DNA from: Opitutales bacterium
Lineage (GTDB): Bacteria > Verrucomicrobiota > Verrucomicrobiia > Opitutales > Opitutaceae
Assembly (NCBI GenBank): GCA_018700525.1
Contig: JABITN010000261.1
Location: 1-45,206 of the forward strand
Length of the DNA stretch: 45,206 nucleotides
Direction: 5' to 3'
The notes under the pieces were generated by a model, which worked only from the letters and a program-made list of their open reading frames with translations, was not told the origin of the DNA and did not search any database. A program made the position numbers and the translations under genes. Below are positions 34,882 to 43,572 of this stretch, piece after piece (the first letter of the stretch is position 1; each line of letters begins with the position of its first letter).

Positions 34882-35850
34882 ATGGACCGCGAAAAGCGAC
34901 ATATACTTTATAACCTAGACGAACGAGATCACTCGCTCAAAGGTTTGTGGCTGCTTGCTTTACTCTACTTCGGTTCTCTTTTCGCCGCCACGCTTCTCAG
35001 CCTAGCCGCTTGGCGTATAACTCACTACCTCGATCCGGAAGCGACTGGTTACCTAGCCAACAAACCGTACCCAAGATTCTTCGACAGATCTCGTTGGCTC
35101 TGCGTATTGCTTCTTCTCCCTTATCTTTTTTGGCAATGCCGCATCTCCTCGTTTAAAGCCGTTGGTTTCGCAAAGCCTATCCTATCAACCATTGGGCTCT
35201 GGTTTGCCTATGGTATTGGCATGATCGTCATCATCTATGGAGGTTCCTTCGCTCTCGGGGCCATTCAACTCAGACCGGAAGCCTCTTTTTCAAATGCGCT
35301 GGGAAATATCGATGACGCGATCCTAGCTGGCATTGCGATCGGCCTCCTTGAAGAAATCGTTTTCCGAGGGCTCGTATTTAGAATGTTCTATACTGCCATC
35401 GCTCCAATCAGCGCGATCATAGCATCGTCAGCGTTCTTCGCTGTTCTCCACTTCAGAGCCTCTCCGAACGAGTTAGGGGCGATCGCTCCCGGCGACGTAG
35501 GTATCGCCGAAGGATTAAGCATTGCTTGGGAAACGATCGCTTCATTAGTCACTCAATTCGACTTCACCTACCTGGCCGCGATATTTCTCGTCGGTATCCT
35601 TCTGCATCAGACGTTCCTTCTAAAAGGCAACCTATGGGCATGCGCCTCTCTCCACGCAGGATGGGTATTCACCATCAAGCTCGTCAGCAGCTCCTTTCAA
35701 ACTTCAGAACTCGCCAACGAGTTTACCGGCACCACCCGCGTAGCCGACGGCTATTGGGTCATAATAGTCCTCGCCATTTTCATCGGTCTTTTTGCCAAGC
35801 TACTGGCCTCGCAAGGGAATAGCCAATCGAATTCGCTCACAGAATCATGA
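34882..35850 (+). CDS. CPBP intramembrane metalloprotease (CAAX-like)
   Basis: The protein has 322 residues with about eight membrane helices. The ABI/CPBP core is complete: the EExxxR motif E157-E158-IVF-R162, FFAVLHF with a histidine in the next helix, and the histidine in the last core helix (ASLHAGWVFTIK). Prokaryotic members are proteases or chaperones linked to bacteriocin immunity or protein maturation. Its stop overlaps the start of the TolC-like gene by four bases (ATGA), so the two are translationally coupled. Confidence 0.9.
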   Translation: MDREKRHILYNLDERDHSLKGLWLLALLYFGSLFAATLLSLAAWRITHYLDPEATGYLANKPYPRFFDRSRWLCVLLLLPYLFWQCRISSFKAVGFAKPILSTIGLWFAYGIGMIVIIYGGSFALGAIQLRPEASFSNALGNIDDAILAGIAIGLLEEIVFRGLVFRMFYTAIAPISAIIASSAFFAVLHFRASPNELGAIAPGDVGIAEGLSIAWETIASLVTQFDFTYLAAIFLVGILLHQTFLLKGNLWACASLHAGWVFTIKLVSSSFQTSELANEFTGTTRVADGYWVIIVLAIFIGLFAKLLASQGNSQSNSLTES

Positions 35851-37334
35851 ACGCTCTCAACACTCTTTCTCATTTCATTAATCGCGGCGCAATTGTCTCG
35901 GCTACCTTGCTCCTCTTCACAGCCAGCAGCCATGGAGACCTTCTCAATATCGAAGACTGCATTCGCATCGCGTTGGAAAAAAACTACGACGTTCGAATCA
36001 GCGAGAACGCTACCAAACGGGCCGAACAAGATGTGGAGATAGCCAACGCCCAATTTCAACCATCGTTGGCAGTTTCGACATCCGATAGCTTCAATACGCA
36101 AATCCGATCCGGCGACCGACTCGACGGAGCTGCCCAACCGCAGTCGAATGCCCAAAGCAATCGATTAACTGTATCGAAAAGCATTGATACCGGCGGCACT
36201 GTATCCCTAAGCACCCGCCTCAACCGCAACTACTCGAATTCCACCAACAGCACCATCAATCCACGCTACAATGCAAGCACGACCTTGAGCATACGCCAAC
36301 CTTTACTCAGCGGATACGGCCCAGGAGTTGCTCGAGCCAACCGGAAACTCTCGAAACTCTCCTTAGAACAAACACAACTCGATTTCCAAGCTACCGTACT
36401 GACAATCATCAACACCACGGAAGCCGCCTACCACTCTCTCGTATTCGCCCAGGAACAACACGAAGTTCGAAAAGCCGCTCTCGATCTCGCTGAGGATCTA
36501 CTCGAAGAAAACAAAACCAAAGAAGAAACCGGTATAGCAACCAGCCTCGATGTCCTTCAGGCCAAGGTGGGGGTCGCCAATGCAACTGATCGATTGCTCC
36601 GGGCGGATAAGGCCGTCGAAGACGCGCAGGATCGCCTCCTGACGATTATAGGCGAAGACTCACTATTAGGGACCGCCCTCTCCGTCGAAGCTCCAGATGT
36701 AGGCAATCCGCCCATGCCAGAGATCGATTCGACCTTCACGAAAGTAATCGATAACGCTCCTCGCTACCTTACTCTTCTCAACCAGGAACAACGCCGCCAG
36801 GTTGAGCTCCGACGCTCCAAACGTAATCGCCTCGCCTCCCTCAATTTAAACGGCGACTACGCGCTCACCGGCCTGGAAGGGTCCGCCCTCGCCGCTTACC
36901 ACGACGTAACCGAGAGAGAAAGCTTCAACTGGCAATGGTCCCTCTCGCTAGATATCCCTTGGGGACTAAATGAGAAAAAGGCCAATTACATGAAAGCCCA
37001 AATTCAACTCGATACAGAAGAAGCCCGAACGTCCCGCGAGAAGCAACGTCTCATGCGCGACACTCGCATCGCTATTCGTGAAGTAACTACCGCCATTGAT
37101 GGCACCAGTATCAAAGAATTGGCGACAGAGCTGAGCACTCAGGAATTCGAAATGGAAAAAGCCAAATTCGATGCGGGACTCAGCACTGGGCGACGCGTAC
37201 TCGAAGCGCAACAGCGCATGGAAGAATCCAAAGTCAGCGAACTCCAATCCAAGATCGATCTGCTAAATGCCTACTCCGACCTGAGAGAGCTCGATGGCGA
37301 ATCGCTCAAACGATACGGTATTCAATTCGATTAA
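35847..37334 (+). CDS. TolC-family outer-membrane efflux protein
   Basis: The protein has 495 residues. A signal peptide (about 12-33, IVSATLLLFTASSHGD) is followed by two outer-membrane-efflux repeats. LNIEDCIRIALEKNYDVRIS opens the first. Long alpha-helical coiled-coil regions alternate with beta segments such as VSLSTRLNRNYS and LRQPL-type text (STTLSIRQPLLSGYGPG). The second repeat holds NWQWSLSLDIPWGL and the heptad-rich QLDTEEARTSREKQRL. Trimeric TolC proteins form the exit duct of RND, MFP/ABC or type I systems. No pump or adaptor is adjacent. It is coupled to the CPBP gene by a 4-base overlap. Confidence 0.92.
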   Translation: MNALNTLSHFINRGAIVSATLLLFTASSHGDLLNIEDCIRIALEKNYDVRISENATKRAEQDVEIANAQFQPSLAVSTSDSFNTQIRSGDRLDGAAQPQSNAQSNRLTVSKSIDTGGTVSLSTRLNRNYSNSTNSTINPRYNASTTLSIRQPLLSGYGPGVARANRKLSKLSLEQTQLDFQATVLTIINTTEAAYHSLVFAQEQHEVRKAALDLAEDLLEENKTKEETGIATSLDVLQAKVGVANATDRLLRADKAVEDAQDRLLTIIGEDSLLGTALSVEAPDVGNPPMPEIDSTFTKVIDNAPRYLTLLNQEQRRQVELRRSKRNRLASLNLNGDYALTGLEGSALAAYHDVTERESFNWQWSLSLDIPWGLNEKKANYMKAQIQLDTEEARTSREKQRLMRDTRIAIREVTTAIDGTSIKELATELSTQEFEMEKAKFDAGLSTGRRVLEAQQRMEESKVSELQSKIDLLNAYSDLRELDGESLKRYGIQFD

Positions 37335-37351
37335 GCCCGAGCCCGTCCGAA

Positions 37352-37801
37352 ATGCCGAACGACCTCATCATCGCCGTCATTTCGGACACTCACAATCACC
37401 TTCCTGAAGCGCTCGTCGACCGACTTAGCCCCGCCGAAGAGATCTGGCACTTGGATGACGTCTGCCGCCCAGAGACGCTCGAAAAACTCGACGAACTCCC
37501 AGCCGACCGCTTCACATTCCAAGGTAACAACGACCCCTATTTCCACTGGGAAGAACGCCTAACCCTCGAACGCAACGGACTGTGCTTCCAACTCCAACAC
37601 CTACCCCACCAAAGCATACCGCCTAAGCTCACCGCTATTCTCTTCGGCCATTTGCACTACCCGATCAAAGAAGACCTCGGCAGAGCATGGACTCTCAACC
37701 CGGGTGTGATCACCGGTCCCAGGAAACAATCCCAATCCAGTTTCGCGTGGCTTCGAATATCCAGCGTAGGCGACTGGACATGGGAACTCGAAACACTCTA
37801 A
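37352..37801 (+). CDS. calcineurin-like phosphoesterase (YfcE/MJ0936 type)
   Basis: The protein has 149 residues, the short stand-alone form. Metal-binding motifs are ISDTHNH, HLDDVCRPETLE, FQGNNDPY and FGHLHYP. In HLDDV the usual Gly before the second Asp is replaced by Asp, and the expected THGH is read as QHLPH, so this is a diverged member. The C-terminal LNPGVITGPRKQSQSSFAWL matches the common LNPGS-x-x-x-PR end. It probably hydrolyses phosphodiesters such as small nucleotides. It follows the tolC-like gene by 17 bases. Confidence 0.88.
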   Translation: MPNDLIIAVISDTHNHLPEALVDRLSPAEEIWHLDDVCRPETLEKLDELPADRFTFQGNNDPYFHWEERLTLERNGLCFQLQHLPHQSIPPKLTAILFGHLHYPIKEDLGRAWTLNPGVITGPRKQSQSSFAWLRISSVGDWTWELETL

Positions 37802-37831
37802 ACTCGTAATCAAACTGTATCAAACGGTCAA

Positions 37832-40306
37832 CTACATCTGCGGAAATCGTAACCGATGGCTCACACGCTGCTGCTGCCGAGGCTCCAATGGCGGCAGCGA
37901 ATCGAATGCGATTATATCTCGCTCTTCATCCAAATGAACCATCGCAGCCTGTTTTAATTCACGCCAGCGATCCCAGTCCAAATCAGGAGCATTGACAATC
38001 TGCCGCAACAAACTCTGCCACTCCAGCCGCGCGCGCTGCAAATCTCCTGGTTTCAAACGATCGTCGAACAACTGATGCGCCTTTCTCGGCGTAGACAAAC
38101 TTGAAGCAATCACCTCCGCCGCGCCTTCGCCATAATGCAAAGGCAACCCATGTTTGAGATAGCCATCGTAGCTGCGATCACTAAACGCCAAGCGACAGGA
38201 CCGCGCCAATCGGTGACTAAATTGGCTATGATCGTCGAACCGGAACCCAGCTCGCAAATTCGCAATATCTATCGCAATCGCATCCACCGAATAACTACTC
38301 TCCTCCAAAGCCGCCGCGATAGCCAAACCTTCCCCGCCATTGAAAAAGCTGAACACGCGCCCTCTTAAAGTCGGAACACCGTTCGGCTTCACAAGATTTA
38401 ACTGCTGCCACGCCAATGCCGGCGAACGGCGGATCGAGGCTGTTTCGCAAAACGCCAATTGATCGCAATCCTGACATTCCACTGGTAATGACTCTCTCGT
38501 CTGAGGGTTCATGATTCCAATTCCAGCAGCATCCCGATAAGCAGGAATTTCCATCGCGCTCAGATCTAAATGAATCACCCATCGGTTACCCTCAGGACGT
38601 GAACGAACGCATTCTCCTTGTTCCGCAATCTCGCTCAATACATCCAACTCAAGCTCAGCCAAAGCGTCCGCTTCCCATTTTTTAGGAATCTCCTCCAACG
38701 CAACTTTTCGCCGCGATGCCATTGATTGCCTAAACCATCCAGCGAGCGAATACACGGACTCCAAGCGCGGAGACCGAAATGCAATCGCCGATCGCTTACC
38801 GAAACGCTTTTCGTTTTTCGACCCAATCGAGATCAAACCACCCGGCCCAAGACCCCGAACGCTTTCTGCATCCGAAAGAAAAAGAATGAAATTCTGCTCC
38901 TCCCATAGTCTAACAGCTTTCAACGGAACGAGTCTCATTTCAGGGAGCGGTTCCCACTCGCCTGCCGTATTCAACATTTCCTGCTTGTCCGCTCGAGCAT
39001 AACGAGCTCGCGATACGTCAATTTGCAAACCGCAAGGAACCTCTGGGTTCGACAACGAATGCTCTACCCCGATTGGCACCGATTCTCGGCTAAACAATCG
39101 AGCGCATGCAGTTACCGCTGCTTGAAACGGAGAAACGCCCCGATCGCAAGCTACCGCCATTATTCCAATTAAACTCGGCCAATCAACAATAGCCGGGCGC
39201 TTCGTGGGTAATGGCCTCGCATCGCGTATTCGCGGCTTATCCGAAACCGCCAACGCATAGCCGACTTCATCCAATCCCCTACGCCCAGCGCGCCCGAACA
39301 TTTGCAATAGCTCATCCGGCCTCAGCAACTGCTGGGCGTGATCGACTTGATACTCCCCGCTTGTCACCAAAACCGAACGCATCGAGAAATTCACTCCCGC
39401 TGCCAACCCCGTAGTCGAAACCACCACCCGCAATTGACCCGCTTTCGCCAAGGGCTCGACCAGTCCTGCCCGCTGCTGATAGCTCAAGCCGCTGTGATGG
39501 AATGCAACGCGTTTCACGAGTAGTTTCTCCAGAGTCCGGCCGGCCAGCCGCTTTTGGTCAGCCGAAAGCGTAAGTGGAACCTCTATCGGCAGTGCTGCCG
39601 CTAAGTGTTTGGCCAACTTTTCCGATTCGCTACGCTTCGGAGCGAACAGCAAGACCGGCCCAAGATCTCCCATTAAAGCCCTCGCCATCAATCGAGGCCA
39701 AAAACCTCGCACCGCTTTCGGCGGATTATAATTCAAAGCCTCAAGCCGAACCTCTTCTAGAGGCACCGGGCGATCTTCGGTTTTCACCAAAACCGGATCG
39801 CGCCCCATCCGCTTCAGCCAATCGACCACCGCCTCAGGATTCGATACGCTTCCACTCAGAAGCAGCAGCCCCGTTTGCGGAGGCGTCATAGCGATCGTCA
39901 ATTCGTAGTTAATGCCGCGAACCGAATCGCCCAGCATTTGGTATTCGTCCACCACAAACAGGCCCGGGCCCTCTCCTTCGATAAATCGCTGCTTCTGCGT
40001 TTCCAAAGTAGCGACCACCAACGGAGCGTCCGCGTCGACCGACAAGTCACCCGTAACGATCCCCACTCGCCATCCTTTATCCTTCCACTCGCGCAGCTTG
40101 TCATTAGCCAAGGCACGCGTCGGAACACTGTGAACAATCTGTTTCTTGAAATTCGAAGAGAACAATAGCTCGACCAGATGAGTCTTGCCCGCTCCCGTCG
40201 GAGCATGAACCACCACGTCCCTTCCTTGGCGCAAGCTCGCCAAGGCTTGCTGCTGCCATAGATCCGGGATCCGCAAATGAATTTCCAGCGATTCGAACGA
40301 TTTCAC
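37832..40306 (-). CDS. Ski2-like DExH helicase with C-terminal cysteine cluster
   Basis: The protein has 824 residues. Motifs in order: Walker A HAPTGAGKT (34-42), motif Ia HSVPTRALANDK, DEYQ at 120-123 in place of DExH, LLSGSVSNP as motif III, motif IV-V region VVVSTTGLAAGVNFSMRSVL and motif VI QMFGRAGRRG (about 338-347). The DEYQ box and the Hel308/Ski2-type middle put it with bacterial Ski2-like helicases. A long C-terminal part (480-824) has no known domain, but includes C611-QD-C614-DQLAF-C620, a possible metal or Fe-S site. It converges on the phosphoesterase gene and is divergent from the EEP gene. RNA or DNA substrate is unknown. Confidence 0.88.
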   Translation of the reverse strand: MKSFESLEIHLRIPDLWQQQALASLRQGRDVVVHAPTGAGKTHLVELLFSSNFKKQIVHSVPTRALANDKLREWKDKGWRVGIVTGDLSVDADAPLVVATLETQKQRFIEGEGPGLFVVDEYQMLGDSVRGINYELTIAMTPPQTGLLLLSGSVSNPEAVVDWLKRMGRDPVLVKTEDRPVPLEEVRLEALNYNPPKAVRGFWPRLMARALMGDLGPVLLFAPKRSESEKLAKHLAAALPIEVPLTLSADQKRLAGRTLEKLLVKRVAFHHSGLSYQQRAGLVEPLAKAGQLRVVVSTTGLAAGVNFSMRSVLVTSGEYQVDHAQQLLRPDELLQMFGRAGRRGLDEVGYALAVSDKPRIRDARPLPTKRPAIVDWPSLIGIMAVACDRGVSPFQAAVTACARLFSRESVPIGVEHSLSNPEVPCGLQIDVSRARYARADKQEMLNTAGEWEPLPEMRLVPLKAVRLWEEQNFILFLSDAESVRGLGPGGLISIGSKNEKRFGKRSAIAFRSPRLESVYSLAGWFRQSMASRRKVALEEIPKKWEADALAELELDVLSEIAEQGECVRSRPEGNRWVIHLDLSAMEIPAYRDAAGIGIMNPQTRESLPVECQDCDQLAFCETASIRRSPALAWQQLNLVKPNGVPTLRGRVFSFFNGGEGLAIAAALEESSYSVDAIAIDIANLRAGFRFDDHSQFSHRLARSCRLAFSDRSYDGYLKHGLPLHYGEGAAEVIASSLSTPRKAHQLFDDRLKPGDLQRARLEWQSLLRQIVNAPDLDWDRWRELKQAAMVHLDEERDIIAFDSLPPLEPRQQQRVSHRLRFPQM

Positions 40307-40348
40307 TCAGACTCTATTTGAAAATGCTTGGCTACTCTTGTATCCGAT

Positions 40349-40376
40349 ATTCCGAAAAGCTTATCATTATCGGAAT
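40349..40376. promoter_or_regulatory. inverted repeat in the helicase/EEP divergent spacer
   Basis: ATTCCGA at 40349-40355 and TCGGAAT at 40370-40376 are exact inverse copies, 14 bp apart. They lie about 45 bp upstream of the helicase start and 55 bp upstream of the EEP start. The site could be a shared operator for both divergent genes or a hairpin. Confidence 0.45.
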
Positions 40377-40430
40377 CTTCGAATGTTAGTTCTTTCCTCC
40401 AACCAATAAGCGTGTACCTTCCAACACCTG

Positions 40431-41261
40431 ATGCCGCGCGAGTTGGGAAACGCAACGAAGTTTAGCTTAATGAGCTTCAATATCGCCCACGGAAGAGGCC
40501 TTTCTCTCTACCAGGGGTTTCATAATTCGAACAGTATTCGAAAGAATCTAGAGAAGATCGCACTAATTATACGCGAGCATTCGCCGGATATAGTCGCGTT
40601 CCAAGAAATCGATCAATCATCCCACTGGAACAAACACATCGACTTGCTCAAACACATTCAAGACGAGACCAATTACCGCTACTCAGAACACGGTATCCAT
40701 AATACCCGGTTTGGAAGAAAACCGCTTTGCTACGGAAACGCTTTCCTCTCGAAGCACCCAATACTCAGTTGCGAGGTCTATCCCTTCGGAGAAAAAACCG
40801 TGGGCGAAAAAGGCTTCATGGAAGCCCGAGTCCAAATTGAAAGCCAAGAAATAGACATCATAAATCTCCACCTGGATTTTCGTTCGCGACGGACACGCAT
40901 AACCCAAATCGAATCCATTCTAGAACGCATCAAGCGACTCCATCTGGCCGATAATGTCAACCCGCCCCTTATTTGCGGCGACTTCAATACTGGCTCCAAA
41001 GCCTTTAGCGATGCAGTAAGGCAATTCATGATACGTTCGGCACAGCACGTACAATACACCTATCATCCTCAAAACGAACGTACATTTCCCGCCCATTTTC
41101 CTTCTCGAGGCCTCGACTTCGTACTAGCGCCGAAGCCCTACAAAGTAAAAGCCGCTCGAGCCATCAAGAGTTTCGCCTCCGACCACCTGCCCGTTTTAAT
41201 CGATTTCAGCCTGTTTTCATACGCAAAAAAGCTCGAGACCAGGGTCTCGAGCTTGTCTTGA
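40431..41261 (+). CDS. endonuclease/exonuclease/phosphatase (EEP) superfamily protein
   Basis: The protein has 276 residues with the complete EEP/DNase I-like set: SFNIAHGRG, AFQEID (metal-binding Glu), LHLDFRS (histidine and aspartate pair), ICGDFNTG (D and N) and FASDHLPVLIDF (catalytic His). No signal peptide or other domain is present. Members cleave DNA, RNA or phospholipid headgroups, and sequence does not decide which. It is divergent from the helicase gene. Its last codons contain the hairpin used by the convergent SWIB gene as terminator. Confidence 0.9.
   Translation: MPRELGNATKFSLMSFNIAHGRGLSLYQGFHNSNSIRKNLEKIALIIREHSPDIVAFQEIDQSSHWNKHIDLLKHIQDETNYRYSEHGIHNTRFGRKPLCYGNAFLSKHPILSCEVYPFGEKTVGEKGFMEARVQIESQEIDIINLHLDFRSRRTRITQIESILERIKRLHLADNVNPPLICGDFNTGSKAFSDAVRQFMIRSAQHVQYTYHPQNERTFPAHFPSRGLDFVLAPKPYKVKAARAIKSFASDHLPVLIDFSLFSYAKKLETRVSSLS
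41225..41254 (-). terminator. strong intrinsic terminator of the SWIB gene, inside the 3' end of the EEP gene
   Basis: AAGCTCGAGACC at 41229-41240 pairs perfectly with GGTCTCGAGCTT at 41243-41254. On the minus strand the stem is followed by six T residues, the reverse of A at 41225-41230. It therefore ends transcription of the SWIB gene, which stops at 41281. The same bases encode the last residues of the EEP protein (KKLETRVSSLS). Confidence 0.85.
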
Positions 41262-41280
41262 AATTCATTGGACGTACGCC

Positions 41281-41553
41281 TTATTTGACAACGTGATTCG
41301 ACACGAGCTTCGTCATTTCGAACATCGATACTTTATCCTTACCATCGAATACGGCCTTAAGCTTGGCATCCGCAAGGATTTCACGTCTATTCTCCGGGTT
41401 CTGCAAATCATTAGATTTGATGTAGTCCCAGAGTTTTTTCGTCAATTCCGTACGGGGAATTGGATCGGCACCAACGACTGCCGCTAAAGCTGCATCAGGG
41501 GTGACAGGTTTCATAAATGCCGCATTGGGCTTTTTTGGAGAATCTTTAGCCAT
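41281..41553 (-). CDS. SWIB/MDM2-domain DNA-associated protein
   Basis: The protein has 90 residues from the ATG at 41553 (MAKDSPKKPNAAF). The rest is one SWIB/MDM2 domain: FMKPVTPDAALAAVVG, RTELTKKLWDYIKSNDLQ, NPENRREILADAKLKAVF and KVSMFEMTKLVSNH. Bacterial stand-alone SWIB proteins occur mainly in Chlamydiae and other PVC bacteria, and are linked to chromatin compaction; in Chlamydiae the domain is also fused to topoisomerase I. The ATG at 41574 (MKVSKRSMAK) and the TTG at 41589 are possible longer starts, adding basic residues that could suit DNA binding. Confidence 0.9.
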   Translation of the reverse strand: MAKDSPKKPNAAFMKPVTPDAALAAVVGADPIPRTELTKKLWDYIKSNDLQNPENRREILADAKLKAVFDGKDKVSMFEMTKLVSNHVVK

Positions 41554-41930
41554 AGATCTTTTGGATACCTTCATCTTAGCTTGAGGCAAACCAAAACAGT
41601 CTTCTAACCTTAAAAATTAACGGTTTCCGACAATTCAAGGGTTAAAAAGTCAGAAAACGCATGGTAATGCAGTAAACCGAATATTGGCCATTTTTCGGTT
41701 TTCAGGTCAAAAAAGACGCGATATCTCGGCAAAAATGAGGCATACGGCACTCTATCGCTTTGTATAGTCACCTTGTAATCTTTAAGATTACGCTTGTTTA
41801 CTTGCACCGAAAAATTCTTTCATCGATCTAACTAATAGATATGTTTTACTAGTTATTATGCATTTATCCTAGATAATAACCCTACAACAAGCGTTCCCTC
41901 GCTCCACGATTCCTGCAAATACAACCTACA
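41554..41930. other. divergent promoter region of SWIB and response-regulator genes with two palindromes
   Basis: No gene with native codon use is seen. A 65-codon AT-rich open frame on the minus strand (41610-41807) is probably leader sequence. GTAATCTTTAAGATTAC at 41775-41791 is a perfect 17-bp palindrome. GTTATTA at 41852-41858 and TAATAAC at 41874-41880 form a second inverted repeat. They may be operators for the SWIB gene, the response-regulator gene, or both. Confidence 0.45.
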
Positions 41931-42620
41931 ATGAATACAGCCCAAACACGCATAGTCGTGATTGAAGATCAAATTATGCTGAGAGACCTCGTCACCAGCA
42001 TGGCGGGTTCCATCACCGGGATGAACGTTGTCGCCGAAGCCACGGACGGGAGAGAAGGCATGAAATCCTGCGAAGACGAAAATCCCGATCTTGTCATTTT
42101 CGATCTCTTCCTACCCGGATTGAATGGTATGGAAATCCTGCGCCAATACGGCCACAAACATCCGAAAACGCGCTTCATCGCCATATCGGCTAATTTCACT
42201 CCGGACTCGATTCGCGAACTCCTCGAATTAGGCTGTCATGGCATTATCGCGAAAAGCTCCTCTGCTGCCAAACTCAAAGAAGGCATGAGAGAGGTTTGCA
42301 ATGGCAGCGGCTACCTTTGCCCGATTGCAGCTAGCCTTCTACGTGAATCCCACCTGACCCGGGGGACCAGCAAGAAAAAAGGTCGTCTCTCCAATCGCGA
42401 ACGCGAAGTTCTCCAGGCTGTTGCCGAAGGCTTTAGTACGAAACAAATAGCTGAAATGCTGCAGTTGAGCGTTAAGACAATCGAAGCCCATAGAGCGAAT
42501 CTAATGAAAAAACTCGATGCTCGAAGCGCAGTTGAGTTGACGCGTTGCGCATACGAGATGGGTATCATCGAATTACCCGCTCGGTACAACCAACCAGTTG
42601 CATCACCCCCTATCTCCTGA
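41931..42620 (+). CDS. NarL/FixJ-type response regulator
   Basis: The protein has 229 residues. The receiver domain (1-120) has the acidic pair E12/D13, phospho-acceptor D58 (VIFDLFLP), and K108 (IIAKSSS). An output LuxR-type helix-turn-helix occupies 150-215 (LSNREREVLQAVAEGFSTKQ, SVKTIEAHRANLMKKL). It binds DNA as a dimer after phosphorylation. No sensor kinase is adjacent, so it is an orphan here. A strong terminator follows the gene. Confidence 0.94.
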   Translation: MNTAQTRIVVIEDQIMLRDLVTSMAGSITGMNVVAEATDGREGMKSCEDENPDLVIFDLFLPGLNGMEILRQYGHKHPKTRFIAISANFTPDSIRELLELGCHGIIAKSSSAAKLKEGMREVCNGSGYLCPIAASLLRESHLTRGTSKKKGRLSNREREVLQAVAEGFSTKQIAEMLQLSVKTIEAHRANLMKKLDARSAVELTRCAYEMGIIELPARYNQPVASPPIS

Positions 42621-42648
42621 GGAAGCGACGACAATTTACCCGAAACAC

Positions 42649-42680
42649 GCCTGAGACGCTCATATGTCTCAGGCTTTTTT
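42649..42680 (+). terminator. intrinsic terminator after the response regulator
   Basis: GCCTGAGAC (42649-42657) and GTCTCAGGC (42666-42674) form a perfect 9-bp stem with an 8-base loop, followed by six T residues (42675-42680). It closes the response-regulator transcript. The following 42681-42956 holds no gene. Confidence 0.92.
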
Positions 42681-42956
42681 GCACACCAATCGACGCAAAA
42701 CCTTAGCGTTTTCCAACTTAAAACCAGTCATTTATACGATTCGCACCTTGGCTAATCCTACAGTCGTAGTACAAAGATTCTAGCCTGCGAAAGCCGTCTT
42801 TCGCATTCCTGCATTATAAACGCTTAGATACGCTTGACTCATCAGATGAAACGCTATTTCAAATTTGCTTCCTCTAACTAGTGCCTTTTACCAAGGAACT
42901 AACCTTTCAGGAGTGACGCACGAATTGTGCAGAAGTTTTAAAGCCATTTTACCTCA

Positions 42957-43553
42957 ATGAAAGATAAACCTTATCTCGATCAAGCGATTGAAATTATAGC
43001 TTCTGGCGGCTGGATAATGATCCCCCTATTCATACTGGGATTCCTAGCTTTCTACGTAGCAGCCCGCCTCTTTCTCTACTTTCTGAAAGGACACTTCGGC
43101 AAGACGTCCTTGGAAGTTTGCGAAGAATGGGTGAAAGACTCTTCTAAAGCTAAAGGACAGGTTGGCGAAATCATACGCTACTCGCAAGACGGAGTTGAGG
43201 ATCTCAGCGACATCCAAAACCGATTTGCAGAGATTCGGACGGCGGAAATGCCTCGCCTGAATCAAAATATCACCATGTTGACCATTCTCGTCAATACGGC
43301 TCCGCTCATGGGACTTTTAGGAACGGTTCTTGGAATGCTTCAAACCTTTTACGGCATCTCGCTTGGCGGATCGGAAAAAACGACCAACATCGTTGCGAGT
43401 GGTATCCACGAAGCCCTTATCACCACTCAAATGGGCCTTTGCCTAGCGATCCCTGGCTACTTCGTTATCTACTTCCTTCGCCAGAAAGTCATCGATTACG
43501 AAAGTTTCCTCGTTCGCCTCGAAAGCATCACCCTCCAACAATTCCGTAAATAA
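42957..43553 (+). CDS. MotA/TolQ/ExbB proton-channel protein
   Basis: The protein has 198 residues. Three membrane segments are at about 14-40 (SGGWIMIPLFILGFLAFYVAARL), 100-128 (NITMLTILVNTAPLMGLLGT) and 145-175 (EALITTQMGLCLAIPGYFVIYF). The hallmark APLMGLLGTVLGM loop and the polar TM3 of ExbB/TolQ are present. ExbB with ExbD converts proton-motive force to TonB or TolA motion. Here the next gene, 19 bases on, is tonB, with no room for exbD. Absence of ExbD in the window is notable. No Shine-Dalgarno sequence precedes the start. Confidence 0.93.
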   Translation: MKDKPYLDQAIEIIASGGWIMIPLFILGFLAFYVAARLFLYFLKGHFGKTSLEVCEEWVKDSSKAKGQVGEIIRYSQDGVEDLSDIQNRFAEIRTAEMPRLNQNITMLTILVNTAPLMGLLGTVLGMLQTFYGISLGGSEKTTNIVASGIHEALITTQMGLCLAIPGYFVIYFLRQKVIDYESFLVRLESITLQQFRK

Positions 43554-43572
43554 TTAGCTCGAGACACTTACT

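Noticed and set aside
41610-41807. 65-residue minus ORF before the SWIB gene
   Set aside because: GTG start, AT-rich codons unlike neighbours, no family; better explained as leader and promoter sequence.
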